DNA of 14,577 nucleotides from Flavobacteriales bacterium UBA720 (GTDB taxonomy: Bacteria; Bacteroidota; Bacteroidia; Flavobacteriales; Weeksellaceae): NCBI GenBank assembly GCA_002297505.1, contig DBLQ01000005.1, positions 12,053 through 26,629 of the forward strand. Reading direction: 5' to 3'. Position numbers and translations under genes: made by a program. This document shows positions 1 to 6,529 of the stretch, piece after piece (positions within the stretch are counted from its first letter, which is position 1; every line of letters starts with the position of its first letter). Under the pieces are notes generated by a model. The model was not told the DNA's origin, ran no database searches, and was given only the letters and a program-made list of their open reading frames with translations.

Positions 1-67
<67 letters not shown>

Positions 68-78
68 ATATTGTTCTG

Positions 79-108
79 CAAATATACGACTTATCCGAAA
101 GAAGTCAA
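79..108 (-). promoter_or_regulatory. Promoter of the initiator tRNA gene
   Basis: On the minus strand a TTG (plus-strand CAA at 106-108) is followed after exactly 19 nt by TATATTTG (plus-strand CAAATATA at 79-86). This is a full match to the Bacteroidota -33 TTG / -7 TAnnTTTG consensus. The expected start at about position 72-74 gives a 5' leader of only a few nucleotides before the mature tRNA end at 67, suitable for RNase P trimming. Confidence 0.78.
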
Positions 109-208
109 GCCCAAATTAAAAATTTTCAGAAAACTTCCATAATTGTAAATATTTGACTCTGAAAATCAGCAGGATAAAATTTTTAACTTCATTTAACTAA
201 AAAAATAG

Positions 209-238
209 TTGTACGAATGGAAATTTAATCTACATTTG
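209..238 (+). promoter_or_regulatory. Promoter of the BlaI-type repressor / M56 operon
   Basis: TTG at 209-211 is followed after 19 nt by TACATTTG at 231-238, a full match to the Bacteroidota -33/-7 pattern. Transcription should begin at about 244-246, roughly 45 nt before the repressor start codon. The -7 box overlaps the left arm of a palindrome at 236-263, so a bound repressor would block initiation. The rest of 68-289 is AT-rich with only a 9-bp inverted repeat (122-130 / 158-166) of unknown meaning. Confidence 0.7.
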
Positions 239-263
239 TATTACTAAGTTTTTAGTGATATAA
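236..263. promoter_or_regulatory. Candidate operator palindrome for the BlaI-type repressor
   Basis: Two 12-nt half sites flank a GTTT spacer: TTGTATTACTAA (236-247) and TTAGTGATATAA (252-263). The right half read in reverse complement matches the left at 10 of 12 positions, with perfect ACTAA/TTAGT cores. BlaI/MecI dimers are known to bind dyads with TAC/GTA-type and ACTA-like cores. The site covers the predicted transcription start and the end of the -7 box, the usual place for autorepression. The binding protein is inferred from position. Confidence 0.55.
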
Positions 264-289
264 GATTGATTGTTTTTAAAGAAAAGAAT

Positions 290-649
290 ATGAATAAGTT
301 GACCAAAGCAGAAGAACAGGTGATGCAGTACCTTTGGCAGATCGAAAAAGGATTTCTGAAAGATATTCTGGAACTTTTTCCCGAGCCAAAGCCGCATACC
401 AACACTATTTCTACAATTCTGAAAATATTGATGGAAAAGGGTTTTGTCAGCCATAAGACCTTTGGAAGGCAGCACGAGTATTTTCCCGTAGTGACCAAGG
501 AAAGTTACAGTGGACGCTCTATCAGAAGTCTGGTCAAGAATTATTTTGAAGGATCTTACACCAATGCGGTTTCTTTCCTGGTAGAAGAGAATGAAATCAG
601 TGTTAAGGATCTGGAGCTGCTTTTAAATGAATTAAAAAATAAGGAATAA
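290..649 (+). CDS. BlaI/MecI/CopY-family transcriptional repressor
   Basis: This 119-residue protein is a winged-helix repressor of the BlaI/MecI family. Residues 1-70 form the DNA-binding domain (LTKAEEQVMQYLW start, HTNTISTILKILMEKGFV recognition region, then a wing reading RQHEYFP). Residues 75-119 form the helical dimerisation part. ATG 290 is chosen over the upstream in-frame TTG at 266 because family members start with this motif and an A/G-rich stretch precedes 290. Family members act as dimers and are inactivated by proteolysis triggered by a membrane M56 protease, here the next gene, joined by a 1-nt TAATG overlap. In the region aligned with the staphylococcal Asn-Phe cleavage site I read F96-L97, so the cut site, if any, differs. 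A palindrome at 236-263 suggests autorepression. No beta-lactamase gene lies nearby, so the regulon is unknown. Confidence 0.92.
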   Translation: MNKLTKAEEQVMQYLWQIEKGFLKDILELFPEPKPHTNTISTILKILMEKGFVSHKTFGRQHEYFPVVTKESYSGRSIRSLVKNYFEGSYTNAVSFLVEENEISVKDLELLLNELKNKE

Positions 650-2739
650 TGGAACCCGTATTACTTTATTTTGGCAAGATGATTCTCTGCTCAGCGGTGA
701 TGTTTGCCTATTACCTTTTGTTCCTGAAGGATAAGACTTTTCACCATTACAACCGGTTTTACCTTCTGGTTTCGGTTCTGGTGAGCATGATACTGCCATG
801 GATTAAAGTAACTTATTTCACGATTGAAACTAATAAAAATCTCTATCTGCTTCTGAGCGGATTCAGTCAAAGTCCTTCTCAAAATACCAACTATGATATC
901 ACTATTTATTCAGTTTTTTATGCAATTACTGGACTGGTTTCAGTCGCTCTTTTAGTTCGCCTGATAAGAGGAATCCTGAAAATCAATGCCATCAAACAAA
1001 AGTTTCCCAGCGAAACTATAGAAGGGATTCAGTTTTACCAGACGAATCTAAATAATGCACCTTTTTCTTTCTTCAGAAGTCTGTTCTGGAAAAAATCCAT
1101 AGAGATCAACTCTCCGGTGGGTCAGCAGATTCTGAAACACGAGATGGTGCACATAGAACAGAAACACAGCTGGGACAAGCTGCTGATGCAGATCACCAAG
1201 TCAGTGTTCTGGTTCAATCCTGTGTTTTATTTTATCAACAAAGAAATCAATCTTATTCACGAATACTTGGCGGACAAGAAAGCAGTCAAAAAATCCGACA
1301 CCAAAGCATTTGCGCAGATGCTTCTCGAGAGTCACTTCTCAGGTGCCGTTTTGCCTGTCACAAGTCCATTTTTATCATCCAACCTCAAAAAAAGATTAAC
1401 AATGATCACAAAAAACAAGACCAAGTACAGCTATGCACGCAAACTTTTTGCGCTACCTATTCTATTTTTAATGGTGTTTGCCTACATGGTGAATGCCAAA
1501 AACAGAGAAATTGAAGAAACGAACAGAGCGATAGAGATCGCCGTAAAAGATCTGAAGACCGACACTATTCCGCCGAAGTCGGAGTTCGACAGTATTGCAT
1601 CTGATCACCAGAACCGCAGCAAGGCGTACTCCGATGCTTTGCAGGAAGACCATCTGAAAATGGCGGCCATCAGCAAAAAAATGGCAGAGAAAGGAAAGGC
1701 GTTGTCCTCGCTGAAAAAAGCTAAAAAAGAAGATTCTCCAGAATATCTGGCACTCGAAAAAGAGATGGAACAACTGGGCAATCAAATGGAGCAAATTGTC
1801 AATTCTGATAATTACAAACAGAATATCAAGGGACTAGAGGATCAGAGTTCAGCGCTGGCTAAGATGTACGATTCTCCTGCTTTTAAGAAAAAAATCGCGG
1901 ATGCAGAGAAGACGGCGAAGAATGCCGATGCAATAGTGAATTCTCCAGAATTCAAGAAAAGGATTGCAGACGCAGAAAAACGTGCGGCCGCAGCAGATAA
2001 AATGGTGAATTCTCCGGCATTCAAAAAAAGAATCGCTGAGGCAGAAAAACGGGCAGAAGAAGCTGCTGCTAAAGTCAATTCGCCGGAATTTCAGAAGATG
2101 CTGCAAGATGCACAGAAAAAAGCGCAGGAAGCTTCTGAAAAATATGGCATGGTCTATTCGGATGCGGAGTTCCAGAAAATGATCAAAGACCAATTCGGGA
2201 AAGATGCTTTCACGGACGGAACTCTAGCATTCGGCATCGATGCCAATGATTTGCCGGAATTCAAAGATTTGACAACTCATTTTAATTTCAATTTTTCGGA
2301 TGATCCATTTTTCAGTGAAGCCAAAAGCAAATTGTCTCCAAAGGAATTGAGAAAACTGGAAAAGAAGCGTAAAGAACTCAAAGATGAGCAGAAAAAGCTT
2401 CAGGAGCAGCAAAGAAAAATTCTGGAAAAGCAACAGCAGCTGAATAAAGAAGTGCTAAAAAATTCTTCATTCAATATGGGTATGAATTCTGACAGCCAGC
2501 CCAAGATGATTGTTTTGCAAAAGCAAATAACTACGGGAAATATTCCAACTCTGAGAACATTTAAAGCAAATAAAATCAGAATTGCAGACACTTCTGTGAC
2601 TGGTAAAGATTTGGTTTACTACATTAACGGAAAAGTTTCCAGTGCATCGGAATTTGAAAAATTAAATCCAAATGTGATAGCATCGGTTAATGTATTAAAG
2701 AATAATGGCACAGGGAAGATCGAAATTATCACCAAATAA
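649..2739 (+). CDS. M56-family (BlaR1/MecR1-like) membrane metalloprotease with a repeat-rich periplasmic domain
   Basis: This 696-residue protein has membrane segments near residues 5-25, 37-57, 84-106 and 265-283. A cytoplasmic zinc protease motif HEMVH (164-168) and a downstream EYLAD (205-209) supply the likely metal ligands of peptidase family M56. In known systems this protease relays a periplasmic signal to cleavage of its partner BlaI repressor. After the last membrane helix there is no penicillin-binding domain. Instead there is a helical linker, six 23-residue repeats (362-499), a Lys/Glu/Gln-rich coiled coil (about 561-602) and a C-terminal segment (654-696, DLVYYINGK to the end) resembling part of a TonB-receptor plug. 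The start ATG overlaps the repressor stop codon (TAATG), implying translational coupling. The protease assignment is strong. The ligand and the function of the tail are unknown. Confidence 0.9.
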   Translation: MEPVLLYFGKMILCSAVMFAYYLLFLKDKTFHHYNRFYLLVSVLVSMILPWIKVTYFTIETNKNLYLLLSGFSQSPSQNTNYDITIYSVFYAITGLVSVALLVRLIRGILKINAIKQKFPSETIEGIQFYQTNLNNAPFSFFRSLFWKKSIEINSPVGQQILKHEMVHIEQKHSWDKLLMQITKSVFWFNPVFYFINKEINLIHEYLADKKAVKKSDTKAFAQMLLESHFSGAVLPVTSPFLSSNLKKRLTMITKNKTKYSYARKLFALPILFLMVFAYMVNAKNREIEETNRAIEIAVKDLKTDTIPPKSEFDSIASDHQNRSKAYSDALQEDHLKMAAISKKMAEKGKALSSLKKAKKEDSPEYLALEKEMEQLGNQMEQIVNSDNYKQNIKGLEDQSSALAKMYDSPAFKKKIADAEKTAKNADAIVNSPEFKKRIADAEKRAAAADKMVNSPAFKKRIAEAEKRAEEAAAKVNSPEFQKMLQDAQKKAQEASEKYGMVYSDAEFQKMIKDQFGKDAFTDGTLAFGIDANDLPEFKDLTTHFNFNFSDDPFFSEAKSKLSPKELRKLEKKRKELKDEQKKLQEQQRKILEKQQQLNKEVLKNSSFNMGMNSDSQPKMIVLQKQITTGNIPTLRTFKANKIRIADTSVTGKDLVYYINGKVSSASEFEKLNPNVIASVNVLKNNGTGKIEIITK
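1732..2145 (+). repeat. Six in-frame 69-bp repeats (23 residues each) in the M56 protein
   Basis: Units begin at residues 362, 385, 408, 431, 454 and 477, an exact 23-residue period. Each opens with (N/D)SP(E/A)F/Y or a variant, continues KK(R/K)IA(D/E)AEK, then an Ala-rich stretch. Units three to five are the most alike, also at DNA level (for example 1936-1980 against 2005-2049), which suggests recent duplication. The first two units are degenerate, and a seventh partial copy (SDAEFQKMI, from residue 504) is shifted by four residues. Ser-Pro at each start would cap a helix, so a stack of short helices or a broken coiled coil is likely. Confidence 0.85.
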
Positions 2740-2762
2740 TATATTTTATTTTCATACACTTT

Positions 2763-2784
2763 AGCCGGTCCGCCGGCTTTTTTT
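2763..2784 (+). terminator. Intrinsic terminator after the M56 gene
   Basis: The stem AGCCGG/CCGGCT (2763-2768 with 2773-2778) with a TCCG loop runs into seven T residues. It lies 24 nt after the M56 stop codon and only 12 nt before the ATG at 2797 of the next reading frame. Confidence 0.8.
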
Positions 2785-2796
2785 ATCTTTATCTTT

Positions 2797-2826
2797 ATGA
2801 AAAAACTAATTTTACTTTTTTTGTAA
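2797..2826 (+). other. Detached signal-peptide start of the first GLPGLI gene, ended by an in-frame TAA
   Basis: ATG 2797 opens a frame reading MKKLILLFL followed by TAA at 2824-2826. The same frame then continues ICSMGIAQNKRF into the GLPGLI protein below. Joined, the residues on each side of the stop form a normal signal peptide (charged start, hydrophobic core, cleavage near Ala-Gln). A single base change (TAA to TTA, leucine) would restore it. It is therefore either a recent nonsense mutation or a sequencing/assembly error. Confidence 0.75.
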
Positions 2827-2835
2827 ATTTGTTCA

Positions 2836-3633
2836 ATGGGGATTGCACAAAACAAGCGCTTTATTTACGAGTACAAATTTGTCCCCGATTCTGCTAATGC
2901 ACAAGATGTTAAGACCGAAATGATGTTCCTGGACACCAACTCAAAAGGCTCCAAATATTATAGCTACACCGTTTTCAATTCGGATTCTCTCATGAAAATT
3001 GATCTGGAAAAACAGCTTGCTGCTACCGGCTCCATCAACATCCGTTCGGATATGCAGAAGGGTAGCGTGCGCTATTCCGTAACCAAAACGTATCCCGATT
3101 ATAAAGTCAACCTTCACAGGAAACTGTCTATGGATGCCTATAATATTTCCGATGACCGGAAAATCAGCTGGAAAATTTCACAGAACAAGGAAAAAATTGG
3201 CGAGTGGAACGCCCAGAAAGCGGAAGCCGATTTTGCCGGAAGACATTGGATTGCCTGGTTTTCTTCAGAAATTCCGATTCAGGATGGCCCTTATAAATTC
3301 CATGGCTTGCCCGGGCTAATCGTCAAAATCGAGGATAAGACCGGCTCGCATAAGATGGAGCTGAAAGGGATCAAGAATATCCAGGGAGACCTGAATATCA
3401 ATGTTTGGGATGCCAAAGAAATCGCCATTAATAATAAGCAGTTTAAAAAAGTGATCAGCGAGTACGAAAGCGATCCTACCAAAGGGATCAAGCAGATGCA
3501 AATGGGCGGCGCCACGATCGTATTGACCGGAAAAGACGGCAGTTCTGCAAAGGTAGCCAAAGACCAGGAAGAACGTCTGAAAAATCAGATCAGAAAAGAT
3601 AACAACAGAATTGAGCTGGATATTGTAAATTGA
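2836..3633 (+). CDS. GLPGLI family protein, first of a tandem pair (signal peptide interrupted)
   Basis: This is the intact 265-codon part of a GLPGLI-family gene. The family name motif is at residues 157-162, in the context DGPYKFHGLPGLIVKIED, preceded by a conserved WIAWFSSEIP segment. These proteins are found in Bacteroidota, are normally exported, and have no established biochemical role. Translation is shown from ATG 2836, the first in-frame start after the TAA at 2824. This product would begin MGIAQNK and lack the export signal its paralog carries, so it may be a decaying gene or a sequence error. The open frame shows no other damage, and its codons are GC-richer than those of the downstream copy. 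A terminator sits directly upstream, and no clear promoter is visible between it and the gene. Family assignment is firm; functionality is doubtful. Confidence 0.8.
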   Translation: MGIAQNKRFIYEYKFVPDSANAQDVKTEMMFLDTNSKGSKYYSYTVFNSDSLMKIDLEKQLAATGSINIRSDMQKGSVRYSVTKTYPDYKVNLHRKLSMDAYNISDDRKISWKISQNKEKIGEWNAQKAEADFAGRHWIAWFSSEIPIQDGPYKFHGLPGLIVKIEDKTGSHKMELKGIKNIQGDLNINVWDAKEIAINNKQFKKVISEYESDPTKGIKQMQMGGATIVLTGKDGSSAKVAKDQEERLKNQIRKDNNRIELDIVN

Positions 3634-3642
3634 TTATATTTG
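3611..3642 (+). promoter_or_regulatory. Possible promoter of the second GLPGLI gene
   Basis: TATATTTG at 3635-3642 matches the -7 consensus exactly. The best -33 candidate is TTG at 3611-3613, 21 nt away and inside the end of the preceding gene. The expected start would leave only about 7 nt before the next ATG, so the second gene may instead be cotranscribed across the 22-nt gap. Confidence 0.3.
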
Positions 3643-3655
3643 ATCAAATAGCACA

Positions 3656-4507
3656 ATGATGAAAAAACTAGTATTCTTAAACCTTATTTTTATAAGTTTA
3701 GCGGCGTTTTCCCAAACGCAAAGATTCTACTATGAGTATAATTTCCAGACAGATTCTACAGATGTGGAAACCAAAATGTCTGAATTGATGGTCTTGGATG
3801 TTGACAAAAAGGGTTCCAAATACTACAGCGAATATGTTTTCCAAAACGATTCTATTATGGATGCCCAGTTCAAGAAAAATATGGCCGCTCACAGTGATGA
3901 TTCTGCGCTGTTGTCCGCAAAACAAGGTGTTGTGGCATACAAAATTCTGAAAAGTTATCCATCTTTTAAAATCAATCAGATTATCACTTTGGATATGACA
4001 CTTTACAATGTGAATCAGCAAATTAAATGGGATTGGAAGATTTTGCCAGATCAAGAAATAATAGGCGAGTGGAATGTCCAAAAAGCCGAAACTGACTTTG
4101 CTGGTAGAAAGTGGATCGCTTGGTTTTCAACGGAAATACCACTTCAGGATGGACCATATAAGTTTTATGGTTTGCCGGGTCTGATTATCAAGATTGAAGA
4201 CCAAGCAGGTTTTCATAAAATGGAACTCAAGGGAATTAGAAATAACGTTGTGGAAAGAGATATTCTCTCTTTTGAATTTGAAAAACCAATAGACTTAAAT
4301 TATAAAAAATATCAGACTGCTTATAAAAATTACAGAAAAGATCCGATGGCTAATTTGAAAAAGAAAGCGCAGGACGGACAATTTTATGTAACGGACGATG
4401 CCGGAAATAGATTGGATAATGCAGACTATTTGAAATCCCAGGAAAAAGCGATGATGGAAAGAATGAAGAAAAATAATAACATTCTGGAACTTGACTTACT
4501 GAAATAA
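3656..4507 (+). CDS. GLPGLI family protein, second of a tandem pair
   Basis: This is an intact 283-residue exported protein. The signal peptide MMKKLVFLNLIFISLAAFSQ is probably cut after Ser-Gln or nearby; the start could equally be ATG 3659. The family motif GLPGLI is at residues 172-177, within DGPYKFYGLPGLIIKIED, and the WIAWFSTEIP segment precedes it. It aligns with the upstream GLPGLI protein along its whole length (RFYYEYNF versus RFIYEYKF at the start, NNNILELDLLK versus NNRIELDIVN at the end), so the pair arose by duplication. Its codons are more AT-rich than the first copy's, pointing to an old duplication or different selection. Function is unknown; location is likely periplasm or envelope. 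The BlaI-M56 operon upstream is a plausible regulatory partner, by position only. Confidence 0.9.
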   Translation: MMKKLVFLNLIFISLAAFSQTQRFYYEYNFQTDSTDVETKMSELMVLDVDKKGSKYYSEYVFQNDSIMDAQFKKNMAAHSDDSALLSAKQGVVAYKILKSYPSFKINQIITLDMTLYNVNQQIKWDWKILPDQEIIGEWNVQKAETDFAGRKWIAWFSTEIPLQDGPYKFYGLPGLIIKIEDQAGFHKMELKGIRNNVVERDILSFEFEKPIDLNYKKYQTAYKNYRKDPMANLKKKAQDGQFYVTDDAGNRLDNADYLKSQEKAMMERMKKNNNILELDLLK

Positions 4508-4533
4508 AAAATGCCACTGAAAAGTGGCATTTT
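4508..4533. terminator. Bidirectional terminator between GLPGLI and mscL
   Basis: ATGCCACT/AGTGGCAT (4511-4518 with 4523-4530) with a GAAA tetraloop is flanked by A-run and T-run, extending the stem by three pairs. It lies between two convergent stop codons (4507 plus, 4541 minus) and can serve both strands. Confidence 0.85.
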
Positions 4534-4540
4534 GCTTATT

Positions 4541-4921
4541 CTAAAGTGCTTGTTTTTTCTTTAATTCATCACGGATCTCAGCTAGCAAAATGTCTGTAGA
4601 TGATGGTCCGGCAGGAGCAGCTTCTTCTTTTTTGTTAAACCTGTTGGCCAGTTTAATCAGCCAGAATAGCACCATGGCGATCACCAAAAAGCTGATGACG
4701 GATGAGAGAAAATTACCATAAGTGACGCCGTTCCAGGCCAGCTGCTTGATGTTTTCTGCTCCGGCGGCTTCCAGAGCGGGCGTCAGCAATAATGGTGTAA
4801 TCACATCATCCACCAAAGATTTAACAATGGCACCGAATGCGCCTCCAATGATCACACCCACGGCGAGGTCTACCACATTGCCTTTAAATGCAAATTCCTT
4901 AAATTCTTTTACAAATCCCAT
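4541..4921 (-). CDS. mscL: Large-conductance mechanosensitive channel MscL
   Basis: This 126-residue inner-membrane protein forms the homopentameric channel that opens under membrane tension to release solutes during hypo-osmotic shock. The sequence shows the family N-terminal amphipathic helix (MGFVKEFKEFAFKGNVVDLA) and the pore-lining first transmembrane helix (VGVIIGGAFGAIVKSLVDDV, residues 22-41). A periplasmic loop (about 47-70) follows, then a second transmembrane helix (FLSSVISFLVIAMVLFWLIK) and a cytoplasmic helix ending DILLAEIRDELKKK. The length is typical, slightly shorter than the 136 residues of E. coli. It is a single gene, convergent with the GLPGLI pair and divergent from nnr. 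A -7 box candidate lies 25-32 nt upstream. Confidence 0.97.
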   Translation of the reverse strand: MGFVKEFKEFAFKGNVVDLAVGVIIGGAFGAIVKSLVDDVITPLLLTPALEAAGAENIKQLAWNGVTYGNFLSSVISFLVIAMVLFWLIKLANRFNKKEEAAPAGPSSTDILLAEIRDELKKKQAL

Positions 4922-4945
4922 AGCTGTATTTTTTTAGTTATATAA

Positions 4946-4953
4946 CAAAAATA
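4946..4953 (-). promoter_or_regulatory. Possible mscL promoter, -7 box only
   Basis: On the minus strand TATTTTTG matches TAnnTTTG and lies 25 nt from the mscL start. No TTG occurs at the expected -33 distance, so support is partial. Confidence 0.35.
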
Positions 4954-5008
4954 TAATTTTTTTGATAATTGTGTTTATTATTTCGATTTAAATAAAAAAA
5001 TTATTAAT

Positions 5009-5016
5009 TAAATTTG
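5009..5016 (+). promoter_or_regulatory. Possible nnr promoter, -7 box only
   Basis: TAAATTTG matches the -7 consensus and lies 22 nt before the nnr start codon. The region 19-21 nt upstream has no TTG, so the -33 element is weak or absent. Confidence 0.35.
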
Positions 5017-5038
5017 AGCTTGATTTTTAAAAGACAAA

Positions 5039-6529
5039 ATGAAAATTTTCACTGCTGCTCAGCTTAAAGCCTGTGATCAGGCGACCATTCAGTCCGGTAC
5101 CACCTCAATCCATCTTATGAGACGTGCATCCTCTTCATGCGCAGGATGGATTAAAAATGAATTCCGCTATATCAGCCGCTTTTATGTTTTCTGTGGTACA
5201 GGTAATAACGGTGGTGATGGCTTCGCTATTGCAAGGATGCTTCATGATGACGGTTTCGATGTCGAAGTTTTTGTTGATAAAAAAAATCAGGATTTTTCGG
5301 AAGATGCACAGGTTAACTTTAAAAGACTTAAAAAAATCAATAGCATCCGTATCAGGGATTTTTATGAAGTTAATCATTTGAATTGGGACAATGCCGCAGT
5401 GATTGATGCAGTGTTTGGATATGGACTAAACAGGCCTGTAGAAGGTAGAATCGAAACGCTTATCAACCGCATTAATCAGCTCAACGTCCCTAAAATTGCG
5501 ATTGATCTCCCTTCCGGTTTGTTTGCAGATCAAATTCCGGAAGACGAGCAGTCCATTTTAAATGCAGATGTAACTTTGACTTTCCAGTTTTACAAACGCA
5601 GTTTTCTTCATCCCGAGACGGGCGCGCATTGCGGAAGGATCGTTGTGCTGGACATTGGTCTTGATGAAAAATTTATTCAGAATACAGAGACTAATTATAA
5701 CACAATTGATGAGGACTTAATTCACAAGATTTACAGGCCGCGAAAAGCGTTTAGCCACAAAGGAACTTACGGAAAAAGTATCTTGGTGGGCGGAAGTTAT
5801 GGTAAAGCGGGTGCTGTGATGATGGCTACCGAGGCAGCCCTGCGTACAGGAAGCGGACTTACGTTCACGATGGCGCCTAACTGTGCCAACTTTGTTTTGC
5901 AAACGCGCATCCCCGAAGCCATGTTCATCCAGTCCGGCGATCAATACATTGATAAGATCAAGATCCAGGACAAAGCTGTTTATGGCATTGGTCCGGGTCT
6001 GGGTAAAGAGGAATCTACCGTGACGGCATTTCTTGACTTTCTGAAAAACTCCAGACATCCAACTGTTTTGGATGCAGATGCGCTTAACATCCTGGCGGAA
6101 CATCAGCAACTGAATCTGATTCCCGAGTTTTCCGTGATCACGCCACATCCGCTGGAGTTTGAAAGACTTTTCGGGAAGACAAAAAATTCATTTGAACGTT
6201 TGGAACTTGCCCGGCAAAAATCAGCGGAGATGCAAATTTATATTGTGCTCAAAGATCACCATACTGCAGTGATCACACCTGCGGGAGCCGTTTTCTACAA
6301 TATCACGGGGAATGCTGGCATGGCAAAAGGTGGCAGTGGCGATGCACTCACCGGAATCATCACATCACTGATGGCACAGCAATATGAAACTGAAGACGCC
6401 TGTATTTTCGGTGTTTGGCTTCATGGCAAAGCAGGCGATCTGGCTGCTTCAGAAAATTCCGAAGAAGCCATGCTTCCCACCGACTTGATTGCCAATATTG
6501 GAAATGTATTTCATTATCTTAAAGCTTAA
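5039..6529 (+). CDS. nnr: Bifunctional NAD(P)HX epimerase / ADP-dependent dehydratase
   Basis: This 496-residue repair enzyme handles NADH and NADPH damaged by hydration. The N-terminal YjeF_N domain (about 1-215) interconverts R and S forms of NAD(P)HX and shows the glycine-rich CGTGNNGGDG at 52-61. The C-terminal ribokinase-like domain (about 225-496) dehydrates the S form using ADP. It shows KGTYGKSILVGGSYGKAGA at its start, GIGPGLG (316-322), LDADALN (about 344-350) and the kinase-type signature with GSGD (432-435), where D435 is the likely catalytic base. Length fits fused bacterial Nnr proteins. The enzyme is cytoplasmic. Its stop codon overlaps the stop of the topoisomerase gene on the other strand, so no separate terminator fits between them. 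Confidence 0.95.
   Translation: MKIFTAAQLKACDQATIQSGTTSIHLMRRASSSCAGWIKNEFRYISRFYVFCGTGNNGGDGFAIARMLHDDGFDVEVFVDKKNQDFSEDAQVNFKRLKKINSIRIRDFYEVNHLNWDNAAVIDAVFGYGLNRPVEGRIETLINRINQLNVPKIAIDLPSGLFADQIPEDEQSILNADVTLTFQFYKRSFLHPETGAHCGRIVVLDIGLDEKFIQNTETNYNTIDEDLIHKIYRPRKAFSHKGTYGKSILVGGSYGKAGAVMMATEAALRTGSGLTFTMAPNCANFVLQTRIPEAMFIQSGDQYIDKIKIQDKAVYGIGPGLGKEESTVTAFLDFLKNSRHPTVLDADALNILAEHQQLNLIPEFSVITPHPLEFERLFGKTKNSFERLELARQKSAEMQIYIVLKDHHTAVITPAGAVFYNITGNAGMAKGGSGDALTGIITSLMAQQYETEDACIFGVWLHGKAGDLAASENSEEAMLPTDLIANIGNVFHYLKA

Noticed and set aside
122..166. Perfect 9-bp inverted repeat with a 27-nt loop as a terminator or small RNA
   Set aside because: It is AT-rich, has no T-run and lies upstream of both divergent promoters; likely chance.
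266..289. TTG start extending the BlaI-type repressor by eight residues
   Set aside because: It starts next to the operator-like dyad, and the extra residues are absent from the family's usual start; ATG 290 has a better leader.
1732..2145. Regularly spaced DNA repeats as a possible CRISPR array
   Set aside because: The repeats are contiguous 69-bp in-frame coding units without unique spacers and without cas genes.
1842..2193. Long minus-strand reading frames with periodic hydrophobic protein sequence
   Set aside because: They are antisense to the 69-bp repeats of the M56 gene; the periodicity is inherited from the coding repeat, and they have no promoter or ribosome site.
649..2739. A beta-lactam sensor or antibiotic resistance system
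   Set aside because: The BlaR1-like name comes only from the protease half. The single SSLK near residue 350 lies in a charged helix and not in a transpeptidase fold, and no beta-lactamase or altered penicillin-binding protein is present.
4722..4937. Plus-strand frame of 71 codons over mscL
   Set aside because: It is a shadow of mscL, which matches its family over the full length on the minus strand.
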